Assembly (NCBI GenBank): GCA_964641945.1
Contig: CAZXLQ010000002.1
Span: forward strand, 1-57,323
From: JADIYM01 sp964641945
GTDB taxonomy: Bacteria > Acidobacteriota > Blastocatellia > UBA7656 > JADIYM01
Length of the DNA stretch: 57,323 nucleotides
Reading direction: 5' to 3'
This document shows, one piece after another, positions 1 to 9,184 of the stretch (position 1 is the stretch's first letter; each line of letters begins with the position of its first letter). Both the position numbers and the translations under genes were made by a program. The notes below the pieces were generated by a model. It was not told where the DNA came from and did not search any database. It saw nothing but the letters and a program-made list of their open reading frames with translations.

Positions 1-224
1 CACCGCGGCTGGAGTCCGCTCGTCGGTGCACATCGCGAACTGGCGGCCGGACGCTCCCGGCGCTGACTCGACTTGGCACCTATGACCGCGCCGAGAGGTG
101 TGTGGTTTGGACATGCTCTAGCAACGGAGACGGCGCCGATTCCGGCGTCGCGAGGATCCTAACTCCCCCGCCACCTGGTCTACCGCAGACTTCCGCAAAA
201 ACCGCATTTCGCACCGCGAAGTAG

Positions 225-2018
225 CTAGAATCCGGGGCCCTTCCAGTCACCAGAGAGCGGCGCACTCGCAGCGGCTCCATATGAGAACGAGAGGTCTGCC
301 GGACCCGAAGAATTCGCGTTTCGAACGAAGAAAGTTGAAGAGCCTGCTGCGTAGATGCCGATCGTATCGCCGCCGACGCCATCCCAGTTTCCAGCGAGCG
401 GTACGAAACCTGCACCGCCCGGACCGAACTGGAACGCGACGTCCGCCGCTCCGGACGCATTCGAGTTCTTCAGGAAGAACACTCCCGTCGAAACGACATA
501 GACGCCGACCGTATCCGTGCGGGTCGCGTCCCAGTCGCCGACGACCGGCAGCGCGACGCCTCCACCGGGACCGAACGAGAAGACCGCATTCGCCGGACCG
601 GGGCTGTTCGAATTTCGAAGGAAGAACGTCCCCGTGGATGCGAGATAGAGCCCGACGGTCTGGATTCCGTCGCCGTCCCAGTCTCCGACGACGGGTGCAT
701 ATCCCCCGCCGGCAGCCCCGAACTGGAACGCCGCATCGGCTCCGCCTCCGGAATTCGAGTTCCTGAGAAAGAACGTCGACGTCGCCGGATTGTAGGCGCC
801 AATCGTTGTCGTGCCGTCACCGTTCCAGTCGCCCGACAATCCCACGAAGCCGCTACCTCCGGGGCCAAACGAGAGAATGGTGTCGGCGACACCTGAGGCG
901 GGCGAATCCCGCAGAAAGAAGGCGCCCGAGGACGACACGTACGTCGCAACGCCGTCGAACCCCTTGTTCGGCGCCGACGGAAAGGCGAACGACCAGAGGC
1001 CCGACCCGATGTCGCTCAAATACACGTTCGTCGAGCCAGCACCGGACCGATCGGCAAAGATTCCCCATGCGCCGACAAAACAGCCGGTCCCGCCGCCGAA
1101 GGTGGGATAGTCGGCAACCTCGAACGGAGTCACCGGATTCGTCACGTCGATGATGCGGAGCCCGTGGCGGTAGTAGGACATGTAGATTCGGTCGTCGACC
1201 CACATGCCGTTGTGGACGCACGTGTTGCCCTGATCGAAGACGCCGTACTGCGACACGAACGTAATGGTCGGGAGGTTCGAAACGTCCCAGATCTTCAGAA
1301 TGCCGGTGCCGCACGTCTCGTCGGTCGTACAGACGTAGTGACCGTCACCGCTCGGCCAGATGTTGTGGGTGTATGAGCCCGGGATTGTCTGAACGCCAAG
1401 TGAGACCGGCGCCGCGGGATTCGAGACATCGAGAATCTGGAAGCCGCCGTCGCCGTTCGCGAGATACGCCCGCATGCCCCGCACCGTCAGGTCGTGGCAG
1501 CCACCCGGATTGTCGAACGTCGTGATCGCCTGTGGGGAAGCCGGATTCGTCACGTTCACAATGTGCAGATTCGAAGCGCTCGCATCGTCGACGTAGTAGA
1601 GCGTCGGGCCATTGATGAACAGGTCGTGCACGCCGGATGCACTGGTGTTGAACCGCGTGACGAAAACCGGAGTCGCGGGAACCGTGATGTCGACAATGTC
1701 AATGCCGGCGGAATCGAGCGCAACATAGAGGAAGTTGCCCTGAGCCTGCAGGTCCTTCACCCACGAGGAATTCGACGTCGAATAGGTGCCGACGAGCGCG
1801 GCATTCGAAGCATTGGCGATGAAGACCTTGCCGGGAGTCGACAGCGTTCCGATGAAGGCCAGTCCATTGTGGTAATAGACTTCTGAGTACTGGCTCGCAC
1901 CGGCGTAGGTCTGGTGTCCCGAAACCGTCACTCCGGTACCCTGGGCGAGCGCCGAACCGGATACATGCACCAAGAGCATCAATGCACAAACGGACTGGAG
2001 GAGTGTCTTCAATGTCAT
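225..2018 (-). CDS. Secreted LVIVD-repeat / FG-GAP-like repeat protein
   Basis: This 597-residue protein has a Sec signal peptide (residues 1-25, cleavage after ALA). The first half (about 45-330) contains LVIVD-type blade repeats, recognisable by stretches such as LHIVNVTNPASP, FQILDVSNPAAP and LRIIDVTNPVTP, which normally build a beta-propeller. From about residue 350 there are five repeats of roughly 48 residues built on FFLRNSNS...GDWDGDG, resembling the FG-GAP/VCBS repeats of secreted proteins. No catalytic motif is visible, so it is probably an exported or surface protein. AAGGAG lies 6 nt before the ATG. It is the last gene of the long minus-strand operon, 84 nt after the DUF4198 gene, and the gap is large enough that co-transcription is only likely. 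Its link to metal handling is unknown. Confidence 0.8.
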   Translation of the reverse strand: MTLKTLLQSVCALMLLVHVSGSALAQGTGVTVSGHQTYAGASQYSEVYYHNGLAFIGTLSTPGKVFIANASNAALVGTYSTSNSSWVKDLQAQGNFLYVALDSAGIDIVDITVPATPVFVTRFNTSASGVHDLFINGPTLYYVDDASASNLHIVNVTNPASPQAITTFDNPGGCHDLTVRGMRAYLANGDGGFQILDVSNPAAPVSLGVQTIPGSYTHNIWPSGDGHYVCTTDETCGTGILKIWDVSNLPTITFVSQYGVFDQGNTCVHNGMWVDDRIYMSYYRHGLRIIDVTNPVTPFEVADYPTFGGGTGCFVGAWGIFADRSGAGSTNVYLSDIGSGLWSFAFPSAPNKGFDGVATYVSSSGAFFLRDSPASGVADTILSFGPGGSGFVGLSGDWNGDGTTTIGAYNPATSTFFLRNSNSGGGADAAFQFGAAGGGYAPVVGDWDGDGIQTVGLYLASTGTFFLRNSNSPGPANAVFSFGPGGGVALPVVGDWDATRTDTVGVYVVSTGVFFLKNSNASGAADVAFQFGPGGAGFVPLAGNWDGVGGDTIGIYAAGSSTFFVRNANSSGPADLSFSYGAAASAPLSGDWKGPGF

Positions 2019-2102
2019 GATCCGTCTCCTTCACTGCAACCGCACGTATTTCGTTCTTGCCACCCGATCAGGAGCGTCCTGCGCATCGAGGTGATACGCC
2101 CT

Positions 2103-2927
2103 TTATCGCGATTTGCGGCGATTGGGGCTGGCGGCCTCGAATGTCAGCGTCGTGAAGTCACTCTCCCAGTTCCCCGTTCCCGGTGCCATTCGAAGATCCG
2201 TACCTCTCAGCATCCAGCGACCGGCTGAACCTATCCGAAACGCGACACGGCCGTCGACATCGGTGCGACGCAGATCGACGGATTTGCCGTTCGGTCCGAC
2301 AAGCCCGACCGCAAATCCTGCCGCGGCGACGCCGTTGCGCAGGACTCGGACCACGAGATCGTCGCCACGCTTCACGGTCGTCGGATCGACCTCCGGAACG
2401 AGCTCGAGCCGCAAGCCGACCGGTTCGGCCCACGAGCGGTCGCCGTCGAAACGCCCGACGCGCACGAACGTCTTCGCGTGCTTCGCATATGTCTCGTGCC
2501 ACACCCGCGGCTCCGGAGACGATGCCCAGGCCTTGCGGACTTCATCCGACGCTCCGATCTCGTCGAGATACCCCTCCACCTGTGACGGCGTCAGGTCGAG
2601 CGACTTCGGCGCAAGAGAGGCCCAGATGGTGGCGACTCCCTCGACTGAGGGTCGGGTTCGCAGCGACAGCGAGCGCCGCGCCGCCGTCCGGGCATCGATC
2701 GACGACACCTTGCCACCGAGACGCATTGACGCGACCGAAACGCGATCCGGCTTGATGGCGACTTCGAGCGCCGGGTAGTTCATTCCGCTCGTCAGCTCGA
2801 TCACAACGGGACTGCCGGCCGCGGCTCTGAACGAACGTGGGCCCATCCACGTGTCGTGAGCCGGTGTCGAACCGGCGGCAATGACAAGCCCGGCAAGTAC
2901 TGCCAGTCCACGGGTTGCGATCTTCAT
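2103..2927 (-). CDS. DUF4198-type periplasmic protein
   Basis: The 274-residue product starts at the ATG preceded by AAAGGAGGCTAGG, which fixes the start. It has a signal peptide (MKIATRGLAVLAG...), and the mature protein begins HDTWMGPRSF, a typical start of DUF4198 proteins. The C-terminal part has the Ig-like pattern of that family (VRVLRNGVAAAGFAVGL, DGRVAFRIGSAGRWMLRGT). DUF4198 proteins are periplasmic and are often found in Ni/Co or Cu transport loci; their biochemistry is poorly known. It lies 1 nt after the histidine-kinase gene, so it is co-translated with the two-component system. It could act as a periplasmic metal-binding or sensing accessory, but that is inference. Confidence 0.75.
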   Translation of the reverse strand: MKIATRGLAVLAGLVIAAGSTPAHDTWMGPRSFRAAAGSPVVIELTSGMNYPALEVAIKPDRVSVASMRLGGKVSSIDARTAARRSLSLRTRPSVEGVATIWASLAPKSLDLTPSQVEGYLDEIGASDEVRKAWASSPEPRVWHETYAKHAKTFVRVGRFDGDRSWAEPVGLRLELVPEVDPTTVKRGDDLVVRVLRNGVAAAGFAVGLVGPNGKSVDLRRTDVDGRVAFRIGSAGRWMLRGTDLRMAPGTGNWESDFTTLTFEAASPNRRKSR

Positions 2928-2928
2928 C

Positions 2929-4041
2929 CTAGCCTCCTTTTCCCGCTGAGCCGTCTGCGGCGCCTTCGCCGGCCGGAAGTGTAAGTCGGAATACGGCGCC
3001 CGCATCGCCATTGCGGACGGTGATCGAGCCGCCGTGCTCGGCGACGATGCGGTAGGCGATCGAGAGCCCGAGACCGAGGCCCCGCTCCTTGGTGGTCACG
3101 AACGGATCGAAGACGCGATCGAGCAGGGCTGGGTCGATTCCCGCGCCCTGGTCAGCAACTTCGATCGAAACGATTCGTTCGTCATCACTCAGCTCAGTCC
3201 GGACCCGAATCCGTCCGCCGTCGGGCATGGCGTCGAGCGCGTTGAGAAACAGATTGATGAGCACCTGCGTGAGCTGCTCCGAGTCGACCATCGCGAGTGG
3301 GGACTGGGACGACGACGCGATTTCGAACAACACGCCCCGACTCGCAGCCCGGTGCTCGACCAGTGTAGCCGTCGTCCGAACGAGACGATCGACATCGGTC
3401 GGAGCGACCACGGGCTTCGGCGGGCGAGCGAACGTAAGGAAGTGCTCCACGATCCCGTTCAACCGTCCGATCTCGCGAAGGGCGATACCCGCGAATTCGC
3501 GCCGGGGACTGTCGGTTGCGATCTCGTCCTGGAGAATTTCGACCGCTCCCTGAATCGATGCGAGCGGATTGCGGATCTCGTGGACCACAGACGCCGAGAG
3601 CTCTCCAAGCGAAGTCATGCGATCGGCCTGTACCAGCTGATCGAACGTTCGGCGCAGTTCCGCGTAAGCGCGGCGGAGTTCCTCGGCGGATCCTTCCGCA
3701 CGCAACCGTGCGTGACGCGAACGGTCGCCGAGCACGCCGACGGCGACTCCGACGACGTTGAACAGCACGATCTCGAGATACTGGTTGATCGCATAGGCCG
3801 GCGCTTCGTGGTGCCAGTGCAGCGCAATGTGCGGAAGGTAGGCTGCGCTCGCGAAGAGCGCAGCCGCGAGCCCGCCGCGCAACCCGAAGGCAAGCGCGGC
3901 GACGATGATCGGGACGTAATATGCGCGCTGCAGGATCTCGTGGACGACGATCTGATCGAGCGGCGCCAGCAGGTGAAGGGCCGTCACGGTGATGATGGCC
4001 GCCGCGATCGCAGCACCGCGCAGAACGTCCGATCTCTTCAC
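2929..4041 (-). CDS. Membrane sensor histidine kinase (NtrB/ZraS-like)
   Basis: This 370-residue kinase has three to four membrane segments in residues 9-107 and only very short loops outside the membrane, so it lacks a large periplasmic sensor domain. The HisKA box SVVHEIRNPLASIQG places the phosphorylated His at 154. The HATPase part shows the N box (LINLFLNALDAM, Asn267), DQGAGID and GLGLGLSIAYRIVAEHGG. The start is GTG and overlaps the regulator's stop codon (GTGA), indicating translational coupling. It should phosphorylate the sigma-54 regulator encoded just upstream. With so little periplasmic sequence, sensing may need a partner such as the small membrane protein at 5441-5941. The signal is unknown; metal stress is inferred from context. 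Confidence 0.88.
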   Translation of the reverse strand: MKRSDVLRGAAIAAAIITVTALHLLAPLDQIVVHEILQRAYYVPIIVAALAFGLRGGLAAALFASAAYLPHIALHWHHEAPAYAINQYLEIVLFNVVGVAVGVLGDRSRHARLRAEGSAEELRRAYAELRRTFDQLVQADRMTSLGELSASVVHEIRNPLASIQGAVEILQDEIATDSPRREFAGIALREIGRLNGIVEHFLTFARPPKPVVAPTDVDRLVRTTATLVEHRAASRGVLFEIASSSQSPLAMVDSEQLTQVLINLFLNALDAMPDGGRIRVRTELSDDERIVSIEVADQGAGIDPALLDRVFDPFVTTKERGLGLGLSIAYRIVAEHGGSITVRNGDAGAVFRLTLPAGEGAADGSAGKGG

Positions 4042-5441
4042 GACTCGGACTCCTCGTCACCGCTGGCTGGATCGACCGTCAACCCGTGTTTCTGCATCCG
4101 GTAGATGAGCGCGCTGCGCGTGATGCGCAGAAAGCGCGCGGCGCGGGTCTGATTGCCGTCGTGCCGCTCGAGGGCGAGTCGAAGCAATTCGCGCTCGACG
4201 TCGTCGAGCGACACGCCGTCCTCCGGCAATTCGAGGACGACACCGGCGACGTGGCGCGCACGATTGCCGATTGCCTCCGGCAGATCGTCGAGCGAGAGGA
4301 CCTCGGTCCGCGCCAGAACCACCATCCGCTCGATGACGTTCGAAAGCTCGCGGACGTTGCCGGGCCAGTCGTGCGAAGCCAGGGCCTCGATGACGCTGCG
4401 ATCGAGCCTGATACCGGACCGTCGGTGCCTCTCGAGGGATCGCGCAAGAAGGTGGGCGGCGAGCAGCGGGATGTCTTCGCGACGGTTCCGCAGCGGCGGC
4501 AGCTCGATCGGCACGACCGCAAGCCGAAAGAAGAGGTCTTCGCGGAACTCGTGCCTTCCGACCAACGCACCGAGGTCGCGATTCGAGGCAGCAATCACCC
4601 GGACATCGATGGCTCGTGGAGCGGACTCGCCGAGACGCACGACCTCGCGTTGCTCGAGGACGCGAAGCAGTTTCGGCTGAAGCGCGAGTGGCATCGAGCC
4701 GATCTCGTCGAGAAACAGGGTCCCGCCGGACGCGGCCTCAAATGTCCCGGTCGCATCCGTGGTCGCACCGGTGAAAGATCCCTTCCGGTGGCCGAAGAGC
4801 TCCGACTCGATGAGCGATTCGGGAATGGCGGCGCAATTGATCGCAACGAACGGCCCGGTCGCGCGCGGACTCGCGAGATGGATTCCCCGCGCAATCATTT
4901 CCTTGCCGGTGCCGGACTCGCCGGTCAGCAGAACGGACACGTCTGTTTCGGCGACCCGTTCGGCCATGTCGAGCACACGGCGCATCGCCTCGGACTCTCC
5001 GACGACGTTCTCGATGCGGTAGCGTTCGTGGAAGGCCCGCTTGAGCTGCCGGTTCTCGGAGATCGCCGCGCCAAACCGCAGCGCCTTCGCCACCGTCGCG
5101 AGCATCTGATCGCGGTTGTACGGCTTCGTCAGGTAGTCGAAGGCGCCGGCGCGAAGCGCCTCGACCGCCGTTTCCATGTCGCCGAATGCCGTCAGCACGA
5201 TGACCGGCGTCTCGGGCTGTACGGCGCCGATTCGACGGAGCAGGTCGATGCCCGAGATCCCGGGCATGCGGACGTCGGTGAGAACGCAGTCCACGTCGCT
5301 CGCCGCGACGTGCTGCGCCGCACTCTCGCCATCCTGAAGAGACGTCACCGCATGGCCGGCCTCAGTGAGCTGAAACTCGAGGATCCGCCGTATGCTCTCG
5401 TCGTCTTCGACGACGAGCACACGAGCCTTCCGCTTCGTCAT
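4038..5441 (-). CDS. Sigma-54-dependent response regulator (bEBP)
   Basis: The 467-residue protein has three domains. The receiver domain carries the phospho-acceptor Asp56 (VLTDVRMPG) and conserved Lys106. The AAA+ domain has Walker A GESGTGKE (174-181), the sigma-54 contact loop as GSFTGA (221-226) and Walker B TLFLDEIG (241-248). A Fis-type helix-turn-helix ends the protein (NQTRAARFLRITRSALIYRMQ). GSFTGA differs from the usual GAFTGA by one residue. The ATG overlaps the stop of the preceding gene (TGATG) and the stop overlaps the kinase start (GTGA). It should activate sigma-54 promoters; five GGCACG-N4-TTGC elements in this window are candidate targets, including the one before its own operon. 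It resembles ZraR/HydG, but the signal cannot be read from sequence. Confidence 0.9.
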   Translation of the reverse strand: MTKRKARVLVVEDDESIRRILEFQLTEAGHAVTSLQDGESAAQHVAASDVDCVLTDVRMPGISGIDLLRRIGAVQPETPVIVLTAFGDMETAVEALRAGAFDYLTKPYNRDQMLATVAKALRFGAAISENRQLKRAFHERYRIENVVGESEAMRRVLDMAERVAETDVSVLLTGESGTGKEMIARGIHLASPRATGPFVAINCAAIPESLIESELFGHRKGSFTGATTDATGTFEAASGGTLFLDEIGSMPLALQPKLLRVLEQREVVRLGESAPRAIDVRVIAASNRDLGALVGRHEFREDLFFRLAVVPIELPPLRNRREDIPLLAAHLLARSLERHRRSGIRLDRSVIEALASHDWPGNVRELSNVIERMVVLARTEVLSLDDLPEAIGNRARHVAGVVLELPEDGVSLDDVERELLRLALERHDGNQTRAARFLRITRSALIYRMQKHGLTVDPASGDEESES

Positions 5442-5941
5442 CACTCGCCCGCCCACACCCGAGTCGCCTCGAGCGCCTTCACGGCGTCGTCTGTTCGGCC
5501 GGAGCGCACGAGCTCGGAGAACTCCAGATAACCGCGAGAAAGATCGTCGACGCGTTTCGCGTCCGCGGAAATGGCGTGCACGATCTCCATGGCCCGTTCG
5601 TCGTTTCGCACCGATGGCATCGCCGAGATGAGCCGCCCGTTGCTGACCAGCCGGACCGCCGGGCTGTCGACCCGTCGATGGAAGGCCACGATCGCATCCT
5701 CGAGCGCCTCGAGCTCGCGCTCGCGCCAGTTCGACCGCCACAGCGCCCAACCGAAGGCCACGGCCACGGCGACGAACATCGAACGGAACACGACCTGAGT
5801 CGCTCCCGGGTTGAAGACCTCGGCGATGAAGGAACTGGCTCCGAACGGTTCGCCGATGTGGCGATGCATGACGGCGTCGACGAGCCACATGAGCAACCCG
5901 AGCGCGCCTCCGAACACGATTTCCTTGTAGCGCCTGAGCAC
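5441..5941 (-). CDS. Small two-TM membrane protein coupled to the two-component system
   Basis: This 166-residue protein has two predicted membrane helices (about 7-26, EIVFGGALGLLMWLVDAVMH, and 50-70) separated by a short loop, followed by a charged, helical cytoplasmic tail (about 72-166). I do not recognise the family. The GTG start is preceded by AAGGAGG. The gene ends one base into the regulator's ATG (TGATG) and follows the RND gene by 15 nt. Translational coupling to the bEBP suggests an accessory role in signal transduction. It could supply the sensing or anchoring surface that the associated kinase lacks. Confidence 0.7.
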   Translation of the reverse strand: MLRRYKEIVFGGALGLLMWLVDAVMHRHIGEPFGASSFIAEVFNPGATQVVFRSMFVAVAVAFGWALWRSNWRERELEALEDAIVAFHRRVDSPAVRLVSNGRLISAMPSVRNDERAMEIVHAISADAKRVDDLSRGYLEFSELVRSGRTDDAVKALEATRVWAGE

Positions 5942-5956
5942 GGCGTCCTCCTTCCC

Positions 5957-8900
5957 CTACGTCCCGGGATTCGGCAGCGGATCGAGCGGCGCTCCGGGGG
6001 ACCCCGCATGCGGCTTCCCTGTTTCCGGCGCCGTCGGTCGGACTTCGCCGTCGCGCTCGCGAATGACGCGTTCGGCAATCTTTCGCCCATAGAGCGAGAA
6101 GATTGCTGGCGTGACGAGCTGATCGAGCAGTGTCGAAGTCAGAATACCGCCGAGCAGAACGACGGCCATCGGATGCAGGATTTCCTTGCCGGGCTGGTCG
6201 GCAGCCAAAATCAGCGGAAGCAGTGAGAGTCCCGCAATGAGCGCCGTCATCATGACGGGCACAAGCCGTTCGAGCGATCCCCGGATGATCATCGACTCCG
6301 AGAATTCCTCGCCCTCTTCGCGCAGCAAGTGCATGTAGTGAGAGACCATCATGATGCCGTTCCGACTCGTGATGCCGATGAGCGAGACAAAGCCGACGAG
6401 CGTTGCAACCGAGAAGACGCCTCCGGTGAGAAACAGCGCCGCGATCGCTCCGATCAGCGCCAGCGGCACGTTCACGAGCACCTGGAGCGCCGAGCGCCAG
6501 TCGCCCAGGGCCTTGAAGAGTAGCAGGAAGATGGCGATGAGCGAGAAGAGCGACAGCACGAGCAGCCGCTGGGTCGCCTGCTGCTGCGCTTCGAACTGAC
6601 CGCCGTATTCCACGAAGTAGCCCTCGGGGAGCCTGGCCCCGGCCCCGATGCGCTGCCGCATTTCGGCCACGACGGAGCCGAGGTCGCGCCCGGCAACGTT
6701 CGCCGAGATGACGATGCGTCGGAGTGTGTTCTCGCGCAGCACCTGGTTGGGCCCGGGCAGCGATTCGATTGCGGCGACGGCCGACACGGGGATCTGCGTG
6801 CCCTGGGGTGTGTCGATCGTGACGGCGCGCAGGGCGTCCAGACTGCCGCGCGACGCGTCGTCGAACCGCACGACGACGTCGAACCGGCGCTGTCCCTCGA
6901 GCGCCTGCGAAACCCGACGTCCGTTGAGCGCCATCTGGAGCGTCTCGGCGACCTCGCCCGGTCGCACTCCGTACCGCGCGGCAGCCGTTCGGTCGATCGT
7001 GTACCGGATCTGCGGTATGAGCACCTGCTTCTCGATCTGCACGTCGACGGCGCCCGGGACCGTCGTCATGAGGTTGCGGATCTCCTCCGCCGTCGAGCGA
7101 AGCTGCGCGAGGTCGTCGCCGAAGAGCTTCACGGCGATCTGCGCCCGCACGCCCGACTGAAGATGGTCGATGCGATGCGAAATCGGTTGGCCGACACTCG
7201 TGTTCACGCCGGGAATGAGGGCGAGCTTCTCGCGGATGTCGGCGAGGACCTCGTCGCGCGGGCGGCCGTCGTGGTCGAGGTCGACGTCGATTTCGGTGTA
7301 GTGGACGCCCTCGGCGTGTTCGTCGAGCTCAGCGCGACCGGTACGCCTCCCGGTCGAAATGACATCGGGCACTTCGAGCAGCAGCCGTTCGGCAATCGAT
7401 CCGATCCGATCGCTTTCGGCTAGGCTCGTCCCTGGCTCGGCGAAGACGTTGATCGTGAGCGTTCCCTCGTTGAACTCGGGCAGAAAACTGGTTCCGACGA
7501 ACGGAAGCGCCGCCATCGACACAACGAAGAGCAGTGCGGCCGTCGCCACGACCTTCCACGGATTCCGGAGCGTCCGGCGAAGCAGGCGCTCGTCCCAGCG
7601 CTTCAGGAATCGCACGAGCCAGCTGTCACCGCCGTCGTCCCGGAATTTCATCTTCGGCAGCAGGAACGACGCGAGAACCGGCGTCACCGTGAGGCTCACG
7701 ACAAGCGACGCAAGCAGCGACGCGATGTAGGCAAGGCCGAGCGGAGCGAGGAGCCTGCCTTCGACGCCGGTCAGCGCGAAAAGCGGCAGAAAGACGAGCG
7801 CCACGATGAACGTCGCGTAGACGATGCTCGACCGGACCTCGAGCGAAGCGCGGAAGATCACCTCGATGACGGGGCGCGGCGCGGCAAGCAGACGGTTCTC
7901 CTTGATCCGGCGAAAGATGTTCTCGATATCGACGATCGAGTCGTCGACGAGCTCGCCGATCGCCACGGCCAGGCCGCCGAGCGTCATCGTGTTGATGGAC
8001 GAGCCCGTCGCCCAGAAGACGAGAAAAGCGATGACGAACGAGAGCGGAATCGCGGTGAGCGTGATTGCCGTCGTCCGCAGGTTCATCAGGAAGAGGAACA
8101 GCACGATGACGACGAGAATCGAGCCGTCCCTGAGCGCGTGAAGGATGTTGTCGATCGACGTGTTGATGAAGTGCGCCTGGCGGAAGAGCTGCGGGTTGAT
8201 CTCGATGTCGTCGGGCAGCGTGCGCCGAAGGTCCGAGATGGCGGCATCGATCGTGTCGGTGAGCTCGAGCGTCGAAGCGCCCGGCTGTTTCTGGACCGAC
8301 ATGATCACGGCCGGTTTGCCGTTGGCTCCCGCGTCACCGCGCTTGATTCTCGGACCGAACTCGACCGTGGCGACGTCGGCCAGCAGCACCGGCGTGCCGT
8401 TGCGGTACGCGACAGCCGTCTGCCCGAGCTCTTCCGGCGTGTAGAACCGGCCAAGCGTCCGGACCAGGTACTCCTGCGACTGCTCGTCGACGAAACCGCC
8501 CGTTGCGTTCACGTTCGACTGCTCGAGCGCCGCCGAGACTTCCTCGATCGTGACGCCGAACTGGGCGAGCTTCTGCGGCGAGACGAGCGCCTGGTATTGC
8601 TTCACACCGCCACCGATGTTGATGACCTGCGAGACGCCGGGGATTGTCAGGAGGCGCGGCCGAATCGTCCAGTCGGCCACGGATCGGACCTCGAGCGGAT
8701 CGGTCTCGCCGGACTTCGAGCTGACGGAGATGAGCAGGATCTCGCCCATGATCGACGAGATCGGCCCCATCGTCGGGGCGACGCCCGGCGGGAGCTGTTC
8801 GCGGGCAAGGGTCAGCTTCTCGGAGACGAGCTGCCGGTTCTTGAAGACGTCGGTGCCCCAGTCGAACTCGACATAAACGATTGACAACCCGATGCCGCTC

Positions 8901-9154
8901 TGCGAACGAACGCGCGTGACGCCGGGCGCCCCATTCATCGCCGTCTCGATCGGATAGGTGACGAGGGACTCGACTTCTTCCGGAGCGAGTCCCTCGGCCT
9001 CCGTGAGAATCGTGACGGTCGGCCGGTTCAGATCCGGCAGGACGTCGATCGGCAGCTTCACCGCCACGTAGCTGCCCCAGACGAGCAGCAGTGCAGCGAC
9101 CGCCACGACGAGCAGCCGGTTGTCGAGCGACCATCGAATGAGCGCGTTGAGCAT
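5957..9154 (-). CDS. HME-family RND efflux pump (CzcA/CusA superfamily)
   Basis: This 1065-residue inner-membrane transporter has the normal RND size and layout of 12 helices and two large periplasmic porter regions. Family signatures include PIDVLPDLNRPTVTI near the N-terminus, SLVTYPIETAMNG, and GITSRNGIMMVSHYMHL in the second half. The fourth-helix motif reads AIGELVDDSIVDIEN. This differs from the DFG...DGA motif of Zn/Co/Cd pumps and from the AIG...DAA motif of CusA, and resembles the group called HME5, whose substrate is not settled. It should move a cation from the periplasm or membrane through the adaptor at 10126-12048 and the TolC at 12671-14152. GGGGAGAAAG precedes the ATG. The 30 nt gap to the upstream lipoprotein supports one operon. 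Confidence 0.92.
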   Translation of the reverse strand: MLNALIRWSLDNRLLVVAVAALLLVWGSYVAVKLPIDVLPDLNRPTVTILTEAEGLAPEEVESLVTYPIETAMNGAPGVTRVRSQSGIGLSIVYVEFDWGTDVFKNRQLVSEKLTLAREQLPPGVAPTMGPISSIMGEILLISVSSKSGETDPLEVRSVADWTIRPRLLTIPGVSQVINIGGGVKQYQALVSPQKLAQFGVTIEEVSAALEQSNVNATGGFVDEQSQEYLVRTLGRFYTPEELGQTAVAYRNGTPVLLADVATVEFGPRIKRGDAGANGKPAVIMSVQKQPGASTLELTDTIDAAISDLRRTLPDDIEINPQLFRQAHFINTSIDNILHALRDGSILVVIVLFLFLMNLRTTAITLTAIPLSFVIAFLVFWATGSSINTMTLGGLAVAIGELVDDSIVDIENIFRRIKENRLLAAPRPVIEVIFRASLEVRSSIVYATFIVALVFLPLFALTGVEGRLLAPLGLAYIASLLASLVVSLTVTPVLASFLLPKMKFRDDGGDSWLVRFLKRWDERLLRRTLRNPWKVVATAALLFVVSMAALPFVGTSFLPEFNEGTLTINVFAEPGTSLAESDRIGSIAERLLLEVPDVISTGRRTGRAELDEHAEGVHYTEIDVDLDHDGRPRDEVLADIREKLALIPGVNTSVGQPISHRIDHLQSGVRAQIAVKLFGDDLAQLRSTAEEIRNLMTTVPGAVDVQIEKQVLIPQIRYTIDRTAAARYGVRPGEVAETLQMALNGRRVSQALEGQRRFDVVVRFDDASRGSLDALRAVTIDTPQGTQIPVSAVAAIESLPGPNQVLRENTLRRIVISANVAGRDLGSVVAEMRQRIGAGARLPEGYFVEYGGQFEAQQQATQRLLVLSLFSLIAIFLLLFKALGDWRSALQVLVNVPLALIGAIAALFLTGGVFSVATLVGFVSLIGITSRNGIMMVSHYMHLLREEGEEFSESMIIRGSLERLVPVMMTALIAGLSLLPLILAADQPGKEILHPMAVVLLGGILTSTLLDQLVTPAIFSLYGRKIAERVIRERDGEVRPTAPETGKPHAGSPGAPLDPLPNPGT

Positions 9155-9184
9155 CTTTCTCCCCGAGCAGCGGCGCGTTCGGCG

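Noticed and set aside
1..224. Possible gene end at the left edge
   Set aside because: A plus-strand frame stops near position 85, but it is too short to recognise and no other frame has a start or ribosome site.
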